In this document: positions 1-7,844 of the stretch, piece by piece
Position numbering within the stretch: the stretch's first letter is position 1
Layout: the number at the start of each line of letters is the position of its first letter
Assembly: GCA_963735055.1 (NCBI GenBank)
Contig: CAVTJN010000010.1
Coordinates: 1 to 64,000 of the forward strand
Source: JBBITI01 sp963735055
GTDB lineage: Bacteria > Chloroflexota > Dehalococcoidia > Dehalococcoidales > UBA2162
Direction: 5' to 3'
Length of the DNA: 64,000 nt
The notes under the pieces: generated by a model
The model's input: the letters and a program-made list of their open reading frames with translations, nothing else
Database searches by the model: none
What the model was told of the DNA's origin: nothing
Made by a program: the position numbers and the translations under genes

Positions 1-2
1 TC

Positions 3-758
3 GACGTCGGACAGGGCGACGCGATTCTCATCGAGAAGGGGAACCGTCAGATACTGGTGGATGGCGGTCCCAATCCCCAGCCGGTCGTCATTGAGATGAG
101 TAAGAAGATGTCTTTCTGGGACCGTGCCGTCGACATGGTAGTCCTCACCCATCCCGACGCCGATCACCTCGGCGGTCTGGTTGAGGTGCTCAAGCGGTTC
201 AAAGTGGACAGGGTCATCTCGGCCAACCTCAGCGACGATTCGGCGCTGTTCCAAGAGTGGCAGAGTACCGTTGATTCCATTCCGGGACGACTTCACACTG
301 TGGCCGCCGGACAACGTATTTCGCTGGGTGACGACGTATCCATGTCGGTCATCAATCCGGGCTCAAGAGGACTCTCCAGCGTCGAAAACGGCCTGAACTC
401 GCAGTCGGTGGTCATCCGCCTGGTCATGGGAGACGTCAGCTTCCTGCTGACCGGCGACTTGGAGGCTGAGAGCGAGGAAGACTTGGTCTCGCAACGAGCC
501 GCGTTGAACAGCACCGTGCTCAAGGTCGGACACCATGGCTCGGCCAGTTCCACGGGCGACGGGTTCCTGGCGGTAGTGGACCCCCGGGTGGCAGTCATAT
601 CCGTGGGCATGGCGAATTCCTACGGCCATCCCAACAATGACGTGGTGGCTCGCCTGACTCAGAAGTTGGGAGCAGACAACATCTACCGCACCGACGAACA
701 GGGGACGATCGAGTTCATCACGGATGGTGAGAGAGTGTGGGTGAAGACGGATCGATAG
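3..758 (+). CDS. ComEC/Rec2-like metallo-beta-lactamase domain protein, 5'-truncated by window edge
   Basis: The reading frame is open from base 3 and has no start inside the window before base 57, so the gene begins outside. The visible part starts with DVGQGDA, the usual first strand motif of ComEC-type metallo-beta-lactamase domains. It then shows HPDADHLGG (metal-binding HxxxDH), a GHHGS motif near base 535, and a C-terminal SYGHPN block. In the family this domain hydrolyses phosphoester or nucleic-acid substrates. Without the N-terminus I cannot say whether this is a membrane ComEC protein or a free-standing hydrolase. A deleted second copy lies at about 4917-5308. Confidence 0.75.
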   Translation, partial: DVGQGDAILIEKGNRQILVDGGPNPQPVVIEMSKKMSFWDRAVDMVVLTHPDADHLGGLVEVLKRFKVDRVISANLSDDSALFQEWQSTVDSIPGRLHTVAAGQRISLGDDVSMSVINPGSRGLSSVENGLNSQSVVIRLVMGDVSFLLTGDLEAESEEDLVSQRAALNSTVLKVGHHGSASSTGDGFLAVVDPRVAVISVGMANSYGHPNNDVVARLTQKLGADNIYRTDEQGTIEFITDGERVWVKTDR

Positions 759-812
759 TGGGATCTAGTTCGGCGAATCTACGCGCCTGCATCCACGATT
801 CTCCCTCCAAAC

Positions 813-866
813 CAACTCCGAATGGAAGTGTGGGGTCTTTCGCATCCATGCCATCCTGAACGACAA
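813..866 (+). repeat. Short dispersed repeat, copy A
   Basis: Contains the core TGTGGGGTCT followed a few bases later by TCCATGCCATCCTGAACGAC. The same core occurs at 1625-1692 and 4857-4914. This copy lies in the 272-base gap between the metallo-beta-lactamase gene and the next gene; nothing else was recognised in that gap. Confidence 0.6.
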
Positions 867-1030
867 CGGGACCAGAATCTCCAGACCGGTTGAGACCCAG
901 CGCTGGCTTGGATACTGGTCCGTTCCAGAGTGTTCTTCCTGACGCTCTCTCCTTCGGCGCTGTTCAGGGAGTTTGCCTCTGCAAGATGGCGGTGATAGAG
1001 TTACCTTCAGCATGGACTCGGGAGCACACT

Positions 1031-1534
1031 ATGTCGGAAATAATCAATACCCCTTCGATTACGGATAACGAGGCTGCAAACACAAACCGCAACGCCATAG
1101 AGCACCGGGCAACATGGATGGGACTTATCTATGAAGTAGCCAAGGAGTCAGGCATCGATGGAGAGAAGTTGCTGCGTTCCGCCGTTGCGCGGACAGGATG
1201 TCTTCATGGAGCCGTTGTCAACAATGAGGTGCAAAAACCTGTTAGACTCCACGATTTCTGCGATGCTTTCCTCACGCCGGTAGCGACCAAGACCTTCGAG
1301 ATGGAATTCAAGACGAAGACGGAAGACTCCCTTGAAATCCGTTTCCACTATTGTCCCTTGGTTTCTGGCTGGCTCAAAGCCGGTATTCCCGCTCAGGATA
1401 TTCCCAAGCTGTGCGATATCGCCATGGACGGAGACCGCAATATCGCCAGTACTGTCGGTTTGGGCTTTTCTCTGGGCGGGACAATTGCTGCCGGCGACCT
1501 CGTCTGCGAGGTCAACTTCTTTAGGAAGAAATAG
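1031..1534 (+). CDS. L-2-amino-thiazoline-4-carboxylic acid hydrolase family protein
   Basis: The 167-residue protein resembles the ATC hydrolase family. Family members act on cyclic thiazoline carboxylates in cysteine synthesis from racemic substrate, but most are uncharacterised. The typical C-terminal half is present: HYCPL at residues 106-110, LCDIAMDGDR at 127-136, and an AAGD turn before a final strand. I chose the ATG at 1031 because GGGAG lies about 8 bases upstream and the N-terminus then matches the usual family length. The frame stays open upstream to about 890, which I treat as non-coding. It is followed by two convergent dehydratase-subunit genes, so a catabolic role linked to them is possible but not shown. 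Confidence 0.7.
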   Translation: MSEIINTPSITDNEAANTNRNAIEHRATWMGLIYEVAKESGIDGEKLLRSAVARTGCLHGAVVNNEVQKPVRLHDFCDAFLTPVATKTFEMEFKTKTEDSLEIRFHYCPLVSGWLKAGIPAQDIPKLCDIAMDGDRNIASTVGLGFSLGGTIAAGDLVCEVNFFRKK

Positions 1535-1624
1535 TGCGGAACGAGTATGGCCACGTTGATTTCAATCGTCGTGGCTGCATTCCGTACCAATGCCGCCGGC
1601 AATACGGTCGTTGGCGACCCCCAG

Positions 1625-1692
1625 CCTCACACCGCGGCAACCTCGAACGCAAAAGTGTGGGGTCTGTTCCGTCCATGCCATCCTGAACGACA
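1625..1692 (+). repeat. Short dispersed repeat, copy B
   Basis: Shares CCTCACACC..GGCAACCTC and TGTGGGGTCT..GTCCATGCCAT with copy C at 4857-4914, and the 3' part with copy A at 813-866. It lies in the 417-base gap 1535-1951 between the ATC-hydrolase-like gene and the dehydratase gene. I found no convincing gene in the rest of that gap. Confidence 0.6.
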
Positions 1693-1951
1693 CAACTGCG
1701 CTGAACATAGCCGTCCTTGGTCGAGAGTTGCCCCCATGCTTCGATAAGATGGGAGTAGAACCTCAGTACCGCCAATCGTCCAGACCCTTGGCGTCCTCAG
1801 CGGCAAATGGCCTAGGGGCGCGCTCAACCGGGCCACCGTCAATCCCAGGTTCAATCTCCCGTAGCCCACCGATCTGACCCGGCAAGACCGCTCCCGGCGC
1901 CGCCAGCAATGTGGGCCGCGCCAGATACCCGGTGACGAGGACTATACCCGG

Positions 1952-3124
1952 TCAGCCGATGATCTCGGTCAGGCCTTGTACTCTCGTCCGTATCTGCGAC
2001 AGGGCGGCCTCACTGTAGTCGTGCTCAATGTATATGTTGGGCAGACCAATACTCTCGAGATAGTCCTTGACCTGAGGGACTTCATAGCCGTGGCTATCGC
2101 AGTACTTCAGGACCTGCAGGACTACGCCGTCAGTGTTCCATTCCCGGGCAAACCTGCCAAGGTAGCCAAACCGACCTTCCAGGTCAGCCTTATAGCCTAT
2201 CGTGGCGCCGTCGACATTAGATTCTCGGAAGGTACGCGGGCACTTTATTCCTTTAAGGTAGCGGTGGGCCAGTCCATCCAGCGGATCGCCGGTGAGCGGC
2301 ACGTCGTCAAAGAAGGCCCGGCTGCCGACGCACGTATCATCCATGACCACGTTGGCGTCCAGGTTCTCGATCGTGCCGACCAGAGCGGTGCTGTCCATCA
2401 CCGGGCCCCAGACGAGCAACCGGTGTGCCTTCTTCGCCGGGCCGTTTTTACGTTCCTTGACTTCGCTGATGACCGCTCTTACCAGCCGGCTCCCTTCGTC
2501 GACGGGAATGCTCATCAACGCCATCATCACTTGGATGGTCTCTGTTCCCGAAATCAGGGGCGGGTCGAGTTTCTTCAGGTCGTACAACTCCCGCACCAGC
2601 GACCGCTGCTTGTTGTGCTCCTCGATCGCTTCCTTGAGCCTGATCGCTGTAAGCTCCTTGCCGGTGAATGATTCGAGGCTTTTCTGAAAGTCTGCCAGCA
2701 GGCCCTTGAACCGTTCCTGGGATATGTCACGGTCCGTGTGCGGAACGTCTATGAAGTAGGAATAGGGTGTCTTGATGCCAACGTCCCACAGGTGGGCCAC
2801 CCTGGCGCCAACGTCGCAGATGTGGGCCATAACCACCCCGTCCAGAAAATCGTACTTGCCCTTCAGCCCCAGGTCCAAGAGGCTGCGCAGGAAGGGGCAG
2901 ACCATACTCGGCAGGTAGCTGTCCGCGTGGGTGTTAGGCTCGCTCATATCGCCGAACAGCCGGTAAGGAACCAGGTCGAGGGCCGTCATCATCTCGATGA
3001 CCGGGTAGATACACAGATAGCCCACTACCGTCTTGCCGGCTGCCTTTAGCTCCTTGGCCCTTTGGTCCCGATTCAGGTAGATCTCTCTGGCTCTGGCCAG
3101 GCCCTTCGCTTCCGCCCTTACCAT
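1952..3124 (-). CDS. 2-hydroxyacyl-CoA dehydratase / benzoyl-CoA reductase-type subunit (HgdB/BcrC-like)
   Basis: About 390 residues of the 2-hydroxyacyl-CoA dehydratase D-component family. These are oxygen-sensitive two-subunit enzymes that dehydrate (R)-2-hydroxyacyl-CoA or reduce aromatic acyl-CoA, using [4Fe-4S] clusters held by cysteines. Candidate ligands are C76 (MVCPF), C103 (HICD), C265 and C295 (GIKCPRTF). The ATG at 3124 has an ideal GGGGGAG six bases upstream. An in-frame ATG at 3145 with AGGAAG is an alternative, and the longer frame to 3214 overlaps the upstream gene and is unlikely. It follows the partner subunit by 10-31 bases, so they are cotranscribed. No activator ATPase is nearby. 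Confidence 0.8.
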   Translation of the reverse strand: MVRAEAKGLARAREIYLNRDQRAKELKAAGKTVVGYLCIYPVIEMMTALDLVPYRLFGDMSEPNTHADSYLPSMVCPFLRSLLDLGLKGKYDFLDGVVMAHICDVGARVAHLWDVGIKTPYSYFIDVPHTDRDISQERFKGLLADFQKSLESFTGKELTAIRLKEAIEEHNKQRSLVRELYDLKKLDPPLISGTETIQVMMALMSIPVDEGSRLVRAVISEVKERKNGPAKKAHRLLVWGPVMDSTALVGTIENLDANVVMDDTCVGSRAFFDDVPLTGDPLDGLAHRYLKGIKCPRTFRESNVDGATIGYKADLEGRFGYLGRFAREWNTDGVVLQVLKYCDSHGYEVPQVKDYLESIGLPNIYIEHDYSEAALSQIRTRVQGLTEIIG

Positions 3125-3155
3125 CGGCTGCTCCCCCTTCTCCATACTATGCTTC

Positions 3156-4538
3156 CTACCACTCCAGCCCTTCCTTCCGCCGGACCTCTTTGTATCGGTC
3201 CATTGTTTCTTCAAACGCTTCGGCCTTCTTCAGACCCCCGATCGGATCGAAAAGAGTCAGGTCAACGATGTCCCCCTCGAGGATCAAGGAAGGGACCTTG
3301 TACGCTTCCATTAACTGTTTCTGGTAAAGGTATAGCGGAGCGGTAAAAGCGCGGCAGGTCAGCAGCGGGTGCAGGAAAGCCCCGTCGCACTGGAACTCCC
3401 TGACATTCCGGGCGGCCAACCGGTTCGAGAACCCTTGCTTCCTGATTTCCTCCTTGATCTCGGCGGCTTCTCGCGGCTCGAAATCACGGTCAATAGTGGC
3501 CGCCAGCCCTCGGCTGTTCGACCTGACATACCGTTCCATCGGATCGCTGATGTGGCCGACGGCCACTTCGGCCGGTCGGGTGGGATGGTAGCTACTCTCG
3601 TGCACGAAATTCCAGCCCCTTTCCGCCAGCTTGTCGAAGAACCCGAGGCTGTGCCACGGAGGCAAGCCCTCGAATGTCAGCCGGTATTTCTCCTTGGCGT
3701 TGATGCCGGCTACCTTGTTGTCCACCCTGGACTTCACCTCGTCATACATTTTGCGATAGAGGACAGTCATCTCCGCAGCGTCGCCCGCCTTGTAGAGCGC
3801 GCCGGACATGGAGCTCCAGAAATCCCGGGAATGCATCGGGCTGGGATGCGCCTTGCGCAGCTCATTGGTCTCCCACCACACCGTGTCCAGCTCTTTAGCG
3901 CCCCCAGTCTCTCCGATCTTGTCCCAGTCCATCTTTTTCCCCAGAAACTTCTCGAGAAAGGTGACCAGCTCTTTGTATTCTTTGACCAGGAACTGAACGG
4001 TCTGCTCCTGGGCGCCTTCCGCCAGGGACTCCCTCTGCCCGCCGGCCGGCGATTCGACGATGTACACAGGGACATTCAGGTAGCGGCCCACCGCCTGAAA
4101 GAACTTGTACCTGGAATCACAGACGGCCCCGGAGCCGACGAGCAAGTCCGGTTTAGGTAGACCCGCTCCCGGCGCCTCCGGTGGTATCTGCCCGTGCAGT
4201 TCGCCCATCCTCGCCGCGTAGCCGAGCCCATTGCGGCAGTAGCCGCACATGTGAGAGGGAAAGCCCTCGGCCTCGGCACGCTCCAGAAAACGGGCGGCAG
4301 CGCCCGAAGATGCACATATGGTGCCATAGTTCTCGGGAAAGATGACCTTCATGCCCATCGCCGTGAGGATGGGCGTGGGGATGGAAAGCATGCCCCAGGC
4401 GACTGGCCGCGCCTCCTCTTTGCCTTCGCTCCCGCCCGCGTACATGCTGTCCACGTACCCGCGCAACTCATACATTGATTTCAGTCTGTTTATGGGCCGC
4501 GCCGGTCCGGGTTCCCTGTTCTGCTTTGGTAGCGTCAT
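3156..4538 (-). CDS. 2-hydroxyacyl-CoA dehydratase / benzoyl-CoA reductase-type subunit (HgdA/BcrB-like)
   Basis: The 460-residue partner subunit of the dehydratase-type pair. Cysteines suited to cluster binding include C75, C98 and C101 (HMCGYCRNG) and C140 (GAVCDSRYKF). A late CDGAFLHPLLTC stretch resembles the substrate/cluster region of the family. The ATG at 4538 is preceded by GGAGGG nine bases away. The gene is transcribed just before the smaller subunit. About 90 bases upstream is a CoA-transferase remnant, as expected for an operon that once supplied the CoA-ester substrate. The substrate cannot be deduced. An archerase-type ATPase (HgdC/BcrAD) must come from elsewhere. Confidence 0.8.
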   Translation of the reverse strand: MTLPKQNREPGPARPINRLKSMYELRGYVDSMYAGGSEGKEEARPVAWGMLSIPTPILTAMGMKVIFPENYGTICASSGAAARFLERAEAEGFPSHMCGYCRNGLGYAARMGELHGQIPPEAPGAGLPKPDLLVGSGAVCDSRYKFFQAVGRYLNVPVYIVESPAGGQRESLAEGAQEQTVQFLVKEYKELVTFLEKFLGKKMDWDKIGETGGAKELDTVWWETNELRKAHPSPMHSRDFWSSMSGALYKAGDAAEMTVLYRKMYDEVKSRVDNKVAGINAKEKYRLTFEGLPPWHSLGFFDKLAERGWNFVHESSYHPTRPAEVAVGHISDPMERYVRSNSRGLAATIDRDFEPREAAEIKEEIRKQGFSNRLAARNVREFQCDGAFLHPLLTCRAFTAPLYLYQKQLMEAYKVPSLILEGDIVDLTLFDPIGGLKKAEAFEETMDRYKEVRRKEGLEW

Positions 4539-4628
4539 TGTTCAAAACCCTCCGATGATGAAGTGAAGGCGATCATGGACGCCCATTTTACTCTTTGGCG
4601 GGGGAGGACGGGCCAGCTGAAATAGGCC

Positions 4629-4740
4629 CTAGCCGTCGACGATCATCGTTTCACAATACTCTTCCAGGTAAGTGCCCACGCCGACTGGAGTCAGTATGCC
4701 GCCGTAGCCGCACGCCGCCGCCTCGAGACGGGTACATTGA
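4629..4740 (-). pseudogene. Remnant of CoA-transferase subunit A (AtoD/GctA-like) C-terminus
   Basis: Read on the minus strand, this stretch encodes LEAAACGYGGILTPVGVGT followed by a VDG ending and a stop at 4629. The family's C-terminal region normally reads like GGxGLGGFLTPTGVGT..VEE....VDGK, so this is a recognisable but isolated piece. Upstream sequence in this frame does not continue the family and has no start. It lies about 90 bases before the dehydratase large subunit on the same strand, consistent with decay of an upstream operon member. The match is from memory of the family; an alignment would settle it. Confidence 0.5.
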
Positions 4741-4856
4741 TTGTCCCGGCAATTCAGGCGGCGTGGCGGGAAGTTGCGGCCTGAGTCTATCACCCGTTCT
4801 CTGTAGTGTCAACACGCACGCACGGACGAGTGGGACGGCGATTCATGGGTACGCTA

Positions 4857-4914
4857 ATCTCACACCAGGGCAACCTCAAATGGAGAATTGTGGGGTCTAT
4901 TGTGTCCATGCCAT
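4857..4914 (+). repeat. Short dispersed repeat, copy C, fused to the metallo-beta-lactamase remnant
   Basis: Nearly the same order of blocks as copy B (CTCACACC, GGCAACCTC, TGTGGGGTCT, GTCCATGCCAT). It ends exactly where similarity to the window-start metallo-beta-lactamase gene begins (TCATCGAGAAGGGGAACCG). The repeat therefore takes the place of the sequence that would encode DVGQGDA. Confidence 0.6.
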
Positions 4915-4916
4915 TT

Positions 4917-5308
4917 TCATCGAGAAGGGGAACCGTCAGATACTGGTGGATGGAGGTCCCAACCTCCAGCCGGTCGTCATTGAGATGAGTAAGAGGATGT
5001 CGTTCTGGGACCGTGCCGTCGACATGGTAGTCCTCACCCATCCCGATGCCGATCACCTCGGCGGCCTGGTTGAGGTGCTCAAGAATGGATCGGCCAGTTC
5101 CACGGGCGACGGGTTCCTGACGGGAGTAGACCCCCAGGTAGCAGTCATCTCCGTGGGCATGGCGAATTCCTACGGCCATCCCAACAAGGACGTGGTGGCT
5201 CGCCTGGCTCAGAAGTTGGGAGCAGACAACATCTACCGCACCGACGAACAGGGGACGATCGAGGTCATCACGGATGGTGAGAGAGTGTGGGTGAAGACGG
5301 ACCGGTGA
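4917..5308 (+). pseudogene. Internally deleted second copy of the ComEC-like metallo-beta-lactamase gene
   Basis: The nucleotide sequence is almost identical to 28-758 at both ends (IEKGNRQILVDGG..., then ...VGMANSYGHPN to VWVKTDR). About 340 bases in the middle are missing: GLVEVLK runs directly into NGSASSTGDGF. The deletion removes the central strands and the GHHGS metal-binding motif but keeps HPDADH, so hydrolase activity is unlikely. The frame stays open back to about 4595 through the fused repeat, giving a nominal 237-codon ORF, but the N-terminal part resembles nothing. The 5309-5410 gap to the next gene holds no other recognised feature apart from a ribosome-binding site. Confidence 0.75.
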
Positions 5309-5410
5309 GCGCCCACGCCAAGGGGACGGGAGCGAGCGCTCCTTGTTTCTTGACTGCGACGCTCGGGGGCGCTAATCTGGTAAGAACGGATCACTCTTAA
5401 CGGAGGCTGC

Positions 5411-5974
5411 ATGGATTCCAAGACAGTCTATTTTGAAAAGCCGGGAAAGGATAATACCGAAGCCGTATTCCAGATCGCCCGGCAGCGGGCCGGAGAACTG
5501 GGCATCAAGACCATCATCGTCGCGTCAACCACGGGCGAGACCGCGGCCAAGGCGGTTGACGCCTTCAAAGGTTTGAAGGTCGTCATCGTAACGCACGTGA
5601 TGGGGTCTCGCGAGGCTAATGTCCAGCCGATGAGCGAGGAGAACCGGCGCATCGTGGTTGCCGGGGGAGGAGTACTGGTGACGGCCGCACATGCCTTCGG
5701 CAGCATCGACCGGGCAATGCGCAAGAGTTTCAACATGATGGGCCTGGGCGAGACGATTGCCAGTGTGCTCCGCGTGTTCGGCCAGGGCATGAAAGTGGTC
5801 TGTGAAATTCCTTTGATGGCCGCCGATGCCGGCGTCGTACGCACCGATGAAGAAGTCATCGCCATCGGAGGCACAGGGCGTGGGGCGGATACCGCCGTCG
5901 TACTTAATCCGGTCAACACCACCGATTTCTTCAATCTCAAGGTCAAAGAAATACTGTGTAAGCCTAGATTCTAG
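5411..5974 (+). CDS. Pyruvate kinase C-terminal (alpha/beta) domain-like protein
   Basis: A 187-residue stand-alone protein resembling the regulatory alpha/beta domain of pyruvate kinase (COG1751-like). Visible family-like parts are IIVASTTGETAAKA near residue 35, a VVIVTHVMG strand, and a late IAIGGTGRGADTAVVL segment. No catalytic pyruvate kinase barrel is present. Function is unknown. The ATG at 5411 has GGAGG five bases upstream. The gene is followed by the mogA-type gene on the same strand after a 78-base gap that can fold. Confidence 0.7.
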   Translation: MDSKTVYFEKPGKDNTEAVFQIARQRAGELGIKTIIVASTTGETAAKAVDAFKGLKVVIVTHVMGSREANVQPMSEENRRIVVAGGGVLVTAAHAFGSIDRAMRKSFNMMGLGETIASVLRVFGQGMKVVCEIPLMAADAGVVRTDEEVIAIGGTGRGADTAVVLNPVNTTDFFNLKVKEILCKPRF

Positions 5975-5982
5975 AGCTGGAG

Positions 5983-6041
5983 CGGCAGGGAATGGACATG
6001 CGGGCGTTGTCCGCTGTCTCCGGCCTGAGAGTAACCTGCCG
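5983..6041 (+). promoter_or_regulatory. Possible structured leader before mogA
   Basis: CGGCAGG (5983-5989) pairs with CCTGCCG (6035-6041) and encloses a second hairpin, GGACA (5994-5998) with TGTCC (6008-6012). The element sits directly before a start codon that lacks a Shine-Dalgarno sequence. Chance pairing is possible at this GC content. I could not match it to a known riboswitch. Confidence 0.25.
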
Positions 6042-6052
6042 ATCGCCATCGT

Positions 6053-6556
6053 ATGAGTTATCACCAGCACAAAGAACAGTCGCCCAAGAGTGTCACCTGC
6101 GCTATCCTGACGATCTCGGATAGCCGGACTGAAGCCACCGATGAGTCCGGGCATCTGCTCAGGGAAAAAATGGGCCAGGCGGGGCACGTCGTCCTGTCGT
6201 ACGCCTTGTTGAAGAATGATGCCGACGCGATCAGGAGAACGGTGCAGGCCCTGCTCGCGCAGCCGGAGCTTCAAGTAGTTATCGCGACCGGCGGCACCGG
6301 CGCCAGTCACCGTGACGTGACCGTGGAGACGCTGGCGCCTCTCCTCGATAAAACGCTGGATGGCTTTGGTGAACTGTTCCGGTTCCTGACCTACCAGGAG
6401 ATTGGCGCCACCAGTGTCATGAGCCGGGCGATGGCCGGAGTCGCTCATGGGAAGATAGTGATCAGTCTCCCCGGTTCGCTGGGGGCGGTGACCCTGGCCG
6501 CGGACCGGATAATTCTGCCCGAGATCGGGCACATGGTGCGGGAGGCAACAAGATGA
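6053..6556 (+). CDS. mogA: Molybdenum cofactor biosynthesis protein, MogA/MoaB family
   Basis: A 167-residue MPT-binding protein that adenylylates molybdopterin before metal insertion. TGGTG at residues 79-83 and RDVTVE at 87-92 are the family's nucleotide/pterin-binding signature. ATG 6053 is the only start possible, because an in-frame stop lies at 6032. No clear Shine-Dalgarno precedes it. The stop overlaps the moeA start by four bases (ATGA), so the two are translationally coupled. MoaB and MogA cannot be told apart reliably here. Confidence 0.85.
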   Translation: MSYHQHKEQSPKSVTCAILTISDSRTEATDESGHLLREKMGQAGHVVLSYALLKNDADAIRRTVQALLAQPELQVVIATGGTGASHRDVTVETLAPLLDKTLDGFGELFRFLTYQEIGATSVMSRAMAGVAHGKIVISLPGSLGAVTLAADRIILPEIGHMVREATR

Positions 6557-7758
6557 GACCATTTGGCGCGCTCCTCTCATTTGCGGAGGCCAAGGCGATA
6601 GTTGATGCGAATGTCCAACCCGTCATGCGGACCGAGGCGGTCAAGATCGATGATGCCGTCGGCAGGGTGCTCGCCGGCGATATGGTGGCACTCATGAGCG
6701 TCCCACCGTTCGACCGGGCTGCCATGGATGGCTACGCCGTCAGGGCAGAAGACACCTTTAACTCCGGCCAGTTCAATCCACGCGTTCTGGAGATTATCGG
6801 CCAGGTGAACGCCGGGGATGTCCCCGCGGCCACCGTCAGCGCCGGGAAGTGCGTTCAGATCTCGACCGGCGCCATGATGCCGAAAGGGGCGGACGCGGTG
6901 GTGATGGTTGAGGATACCGAGGCCGGAGAAGGGAGCGTCAGAGTCTTCAAGTCGTCGTACCCCAGAGCCAATGTTGGCAGGCTCGGCGAGGATATCAAAG
7001 AGGGGGCGCTGGTTCTGAGGGAGGGCACCTTGCTCGACGCCGGGAAGATCGGGGTGCTGGCTTCTCAAGGTCTGGCCAGGGTGGAGGTCTACCAAAGACC
7101 ACTCGTATCCGTCATCCCCTCCGGGGAGGAGGTCGTTCCTGTCGGTAAGAAGCTCAAACGGGGGCAGTTGTACGACATCAATACGCACACCGTTACCGCC
7201 GTCGTCAAAGGGAATGGCGGGACGCCGGTCCCGTTCGACGTGGTGGGGGACCGGGCGGATGTGATCAGGGGCACCCTTGCGGAAGCCCTGAAGTCCGACC
7301 TGGTGGTCATATCCGGCGGTTCTTCGGTCGGCGAGCGGGATCTGCTGGTGGGGGTACTTCATGGCTGGGGACAGGTGCTCTTCCACGGCATCCAGGTCAG
7401 GCCCGGCAAACCGACGCTGTTCGCCATGGTCGAAGGTAAGCCCTTGATGGGGATGCCCGGGTATCCCACTTCCTGTCTGATTAACGCCTACCTGCTGGTA
7501 TTGCCGGCGATCCGAAAGATGGCTCACCTGCCGCCGCGCACCGGGCAGACTGTAACCGTCCCGCTGGCCCGCCGAGTCCAGGGCAGCGTCGGACGGCGCC
7601 AGTTCCTGACGGTCAAAGTCCAGAATGGAGAAGCCGTGTCTGCCTTCAAGGAGTCGGGCGCGATCACCAGTATCGCCAACGCCGACGGCTACATCGAAAT
7701 ACCGGAAAACGTGGATAATGTGGAGAAAGGCGAACCGGTCACGGTGACATTGTTCTAG
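6553..7758 (+). CDS. moeA: Molybdopterin molybdenumtransferase MoeA
   Basis: A 401-residue protein that inserts molybdate (or tungstate) into adenylylated molybdopterin. Seen are PPFDRAAMDGYA near residues 54-65, STGAMMPKGADAVVM in the N-terminal domains, and GGSSVGERD near residue 255, the MPT-binding loop. The C-terminal beta-barrel domain (about 325-401) is complete, so the length is normal. The start overlaps the mogA stop, as in many Moco operons. With tupABC downstream, tungsten insertion is an equally plausible role. Confidence 0.95.
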   Translation: MRPFGALLSFAEAKAIVDANVQPVMRTEAVKIDDAVGRVLAGDMVALMSVPPFDRAAMDGYAVRAEDTFNSGQFNPRVLEIIGQVNAGDVPAATVSAGKCVQISTGAMMPKGADAVVMVEDTEAGEGSVRVFKSSYPRANVGRLGEDIKEGALVLREGTLLDAGKIGVLASQGLARVEVYQRPLVSVIPSGEEVVPVGKKLKRGQLYDINTHTVTAVVKGNGGTPVPFDVVGDRADVIRGTLAEALKSDLVVISGGSSVGERDLLVGVLHGWGQVLFHGIQVRPGKPTLFAMVEGKPLMGMPGYPTSCLINAYLLVLPAIRKMAHLPPRTGQTVTVPLARRVQGSVGRRQFLTVKVQNGEAVSAFKESGAITSIANADGYIEIPENVDNVEKGEPVTVTLF

Positions 7759-7844
7759 TCTCGGGCCATCGCCATTGCGTCGTTCCGTAATCGCGTGGGG
7801 ACGGGGAGAAAATGTGAGGAATCCCGCCGGTTGGTGATCGAGTC

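Noticed and set aside
890..1030. N-terminal extension of the ATC-hydrolase-like ORF
   Set aside because: It has no family similarity, and a good ribosome-binding site points to ATG 1031.
1547..1869. Several short overlapping ORFs on both strands
   Set aside because: No family resemblance, no ribosome-binding sites, and they are explained by high GC and the repeat.
5428..6580. Long minus-strand ORFs opposite the pyruvate-kinase-C-like and mogA genes
   Set aside because: Shadow frames of clear plus-strand genes; composition is histidine/arginine-rich with no domain.
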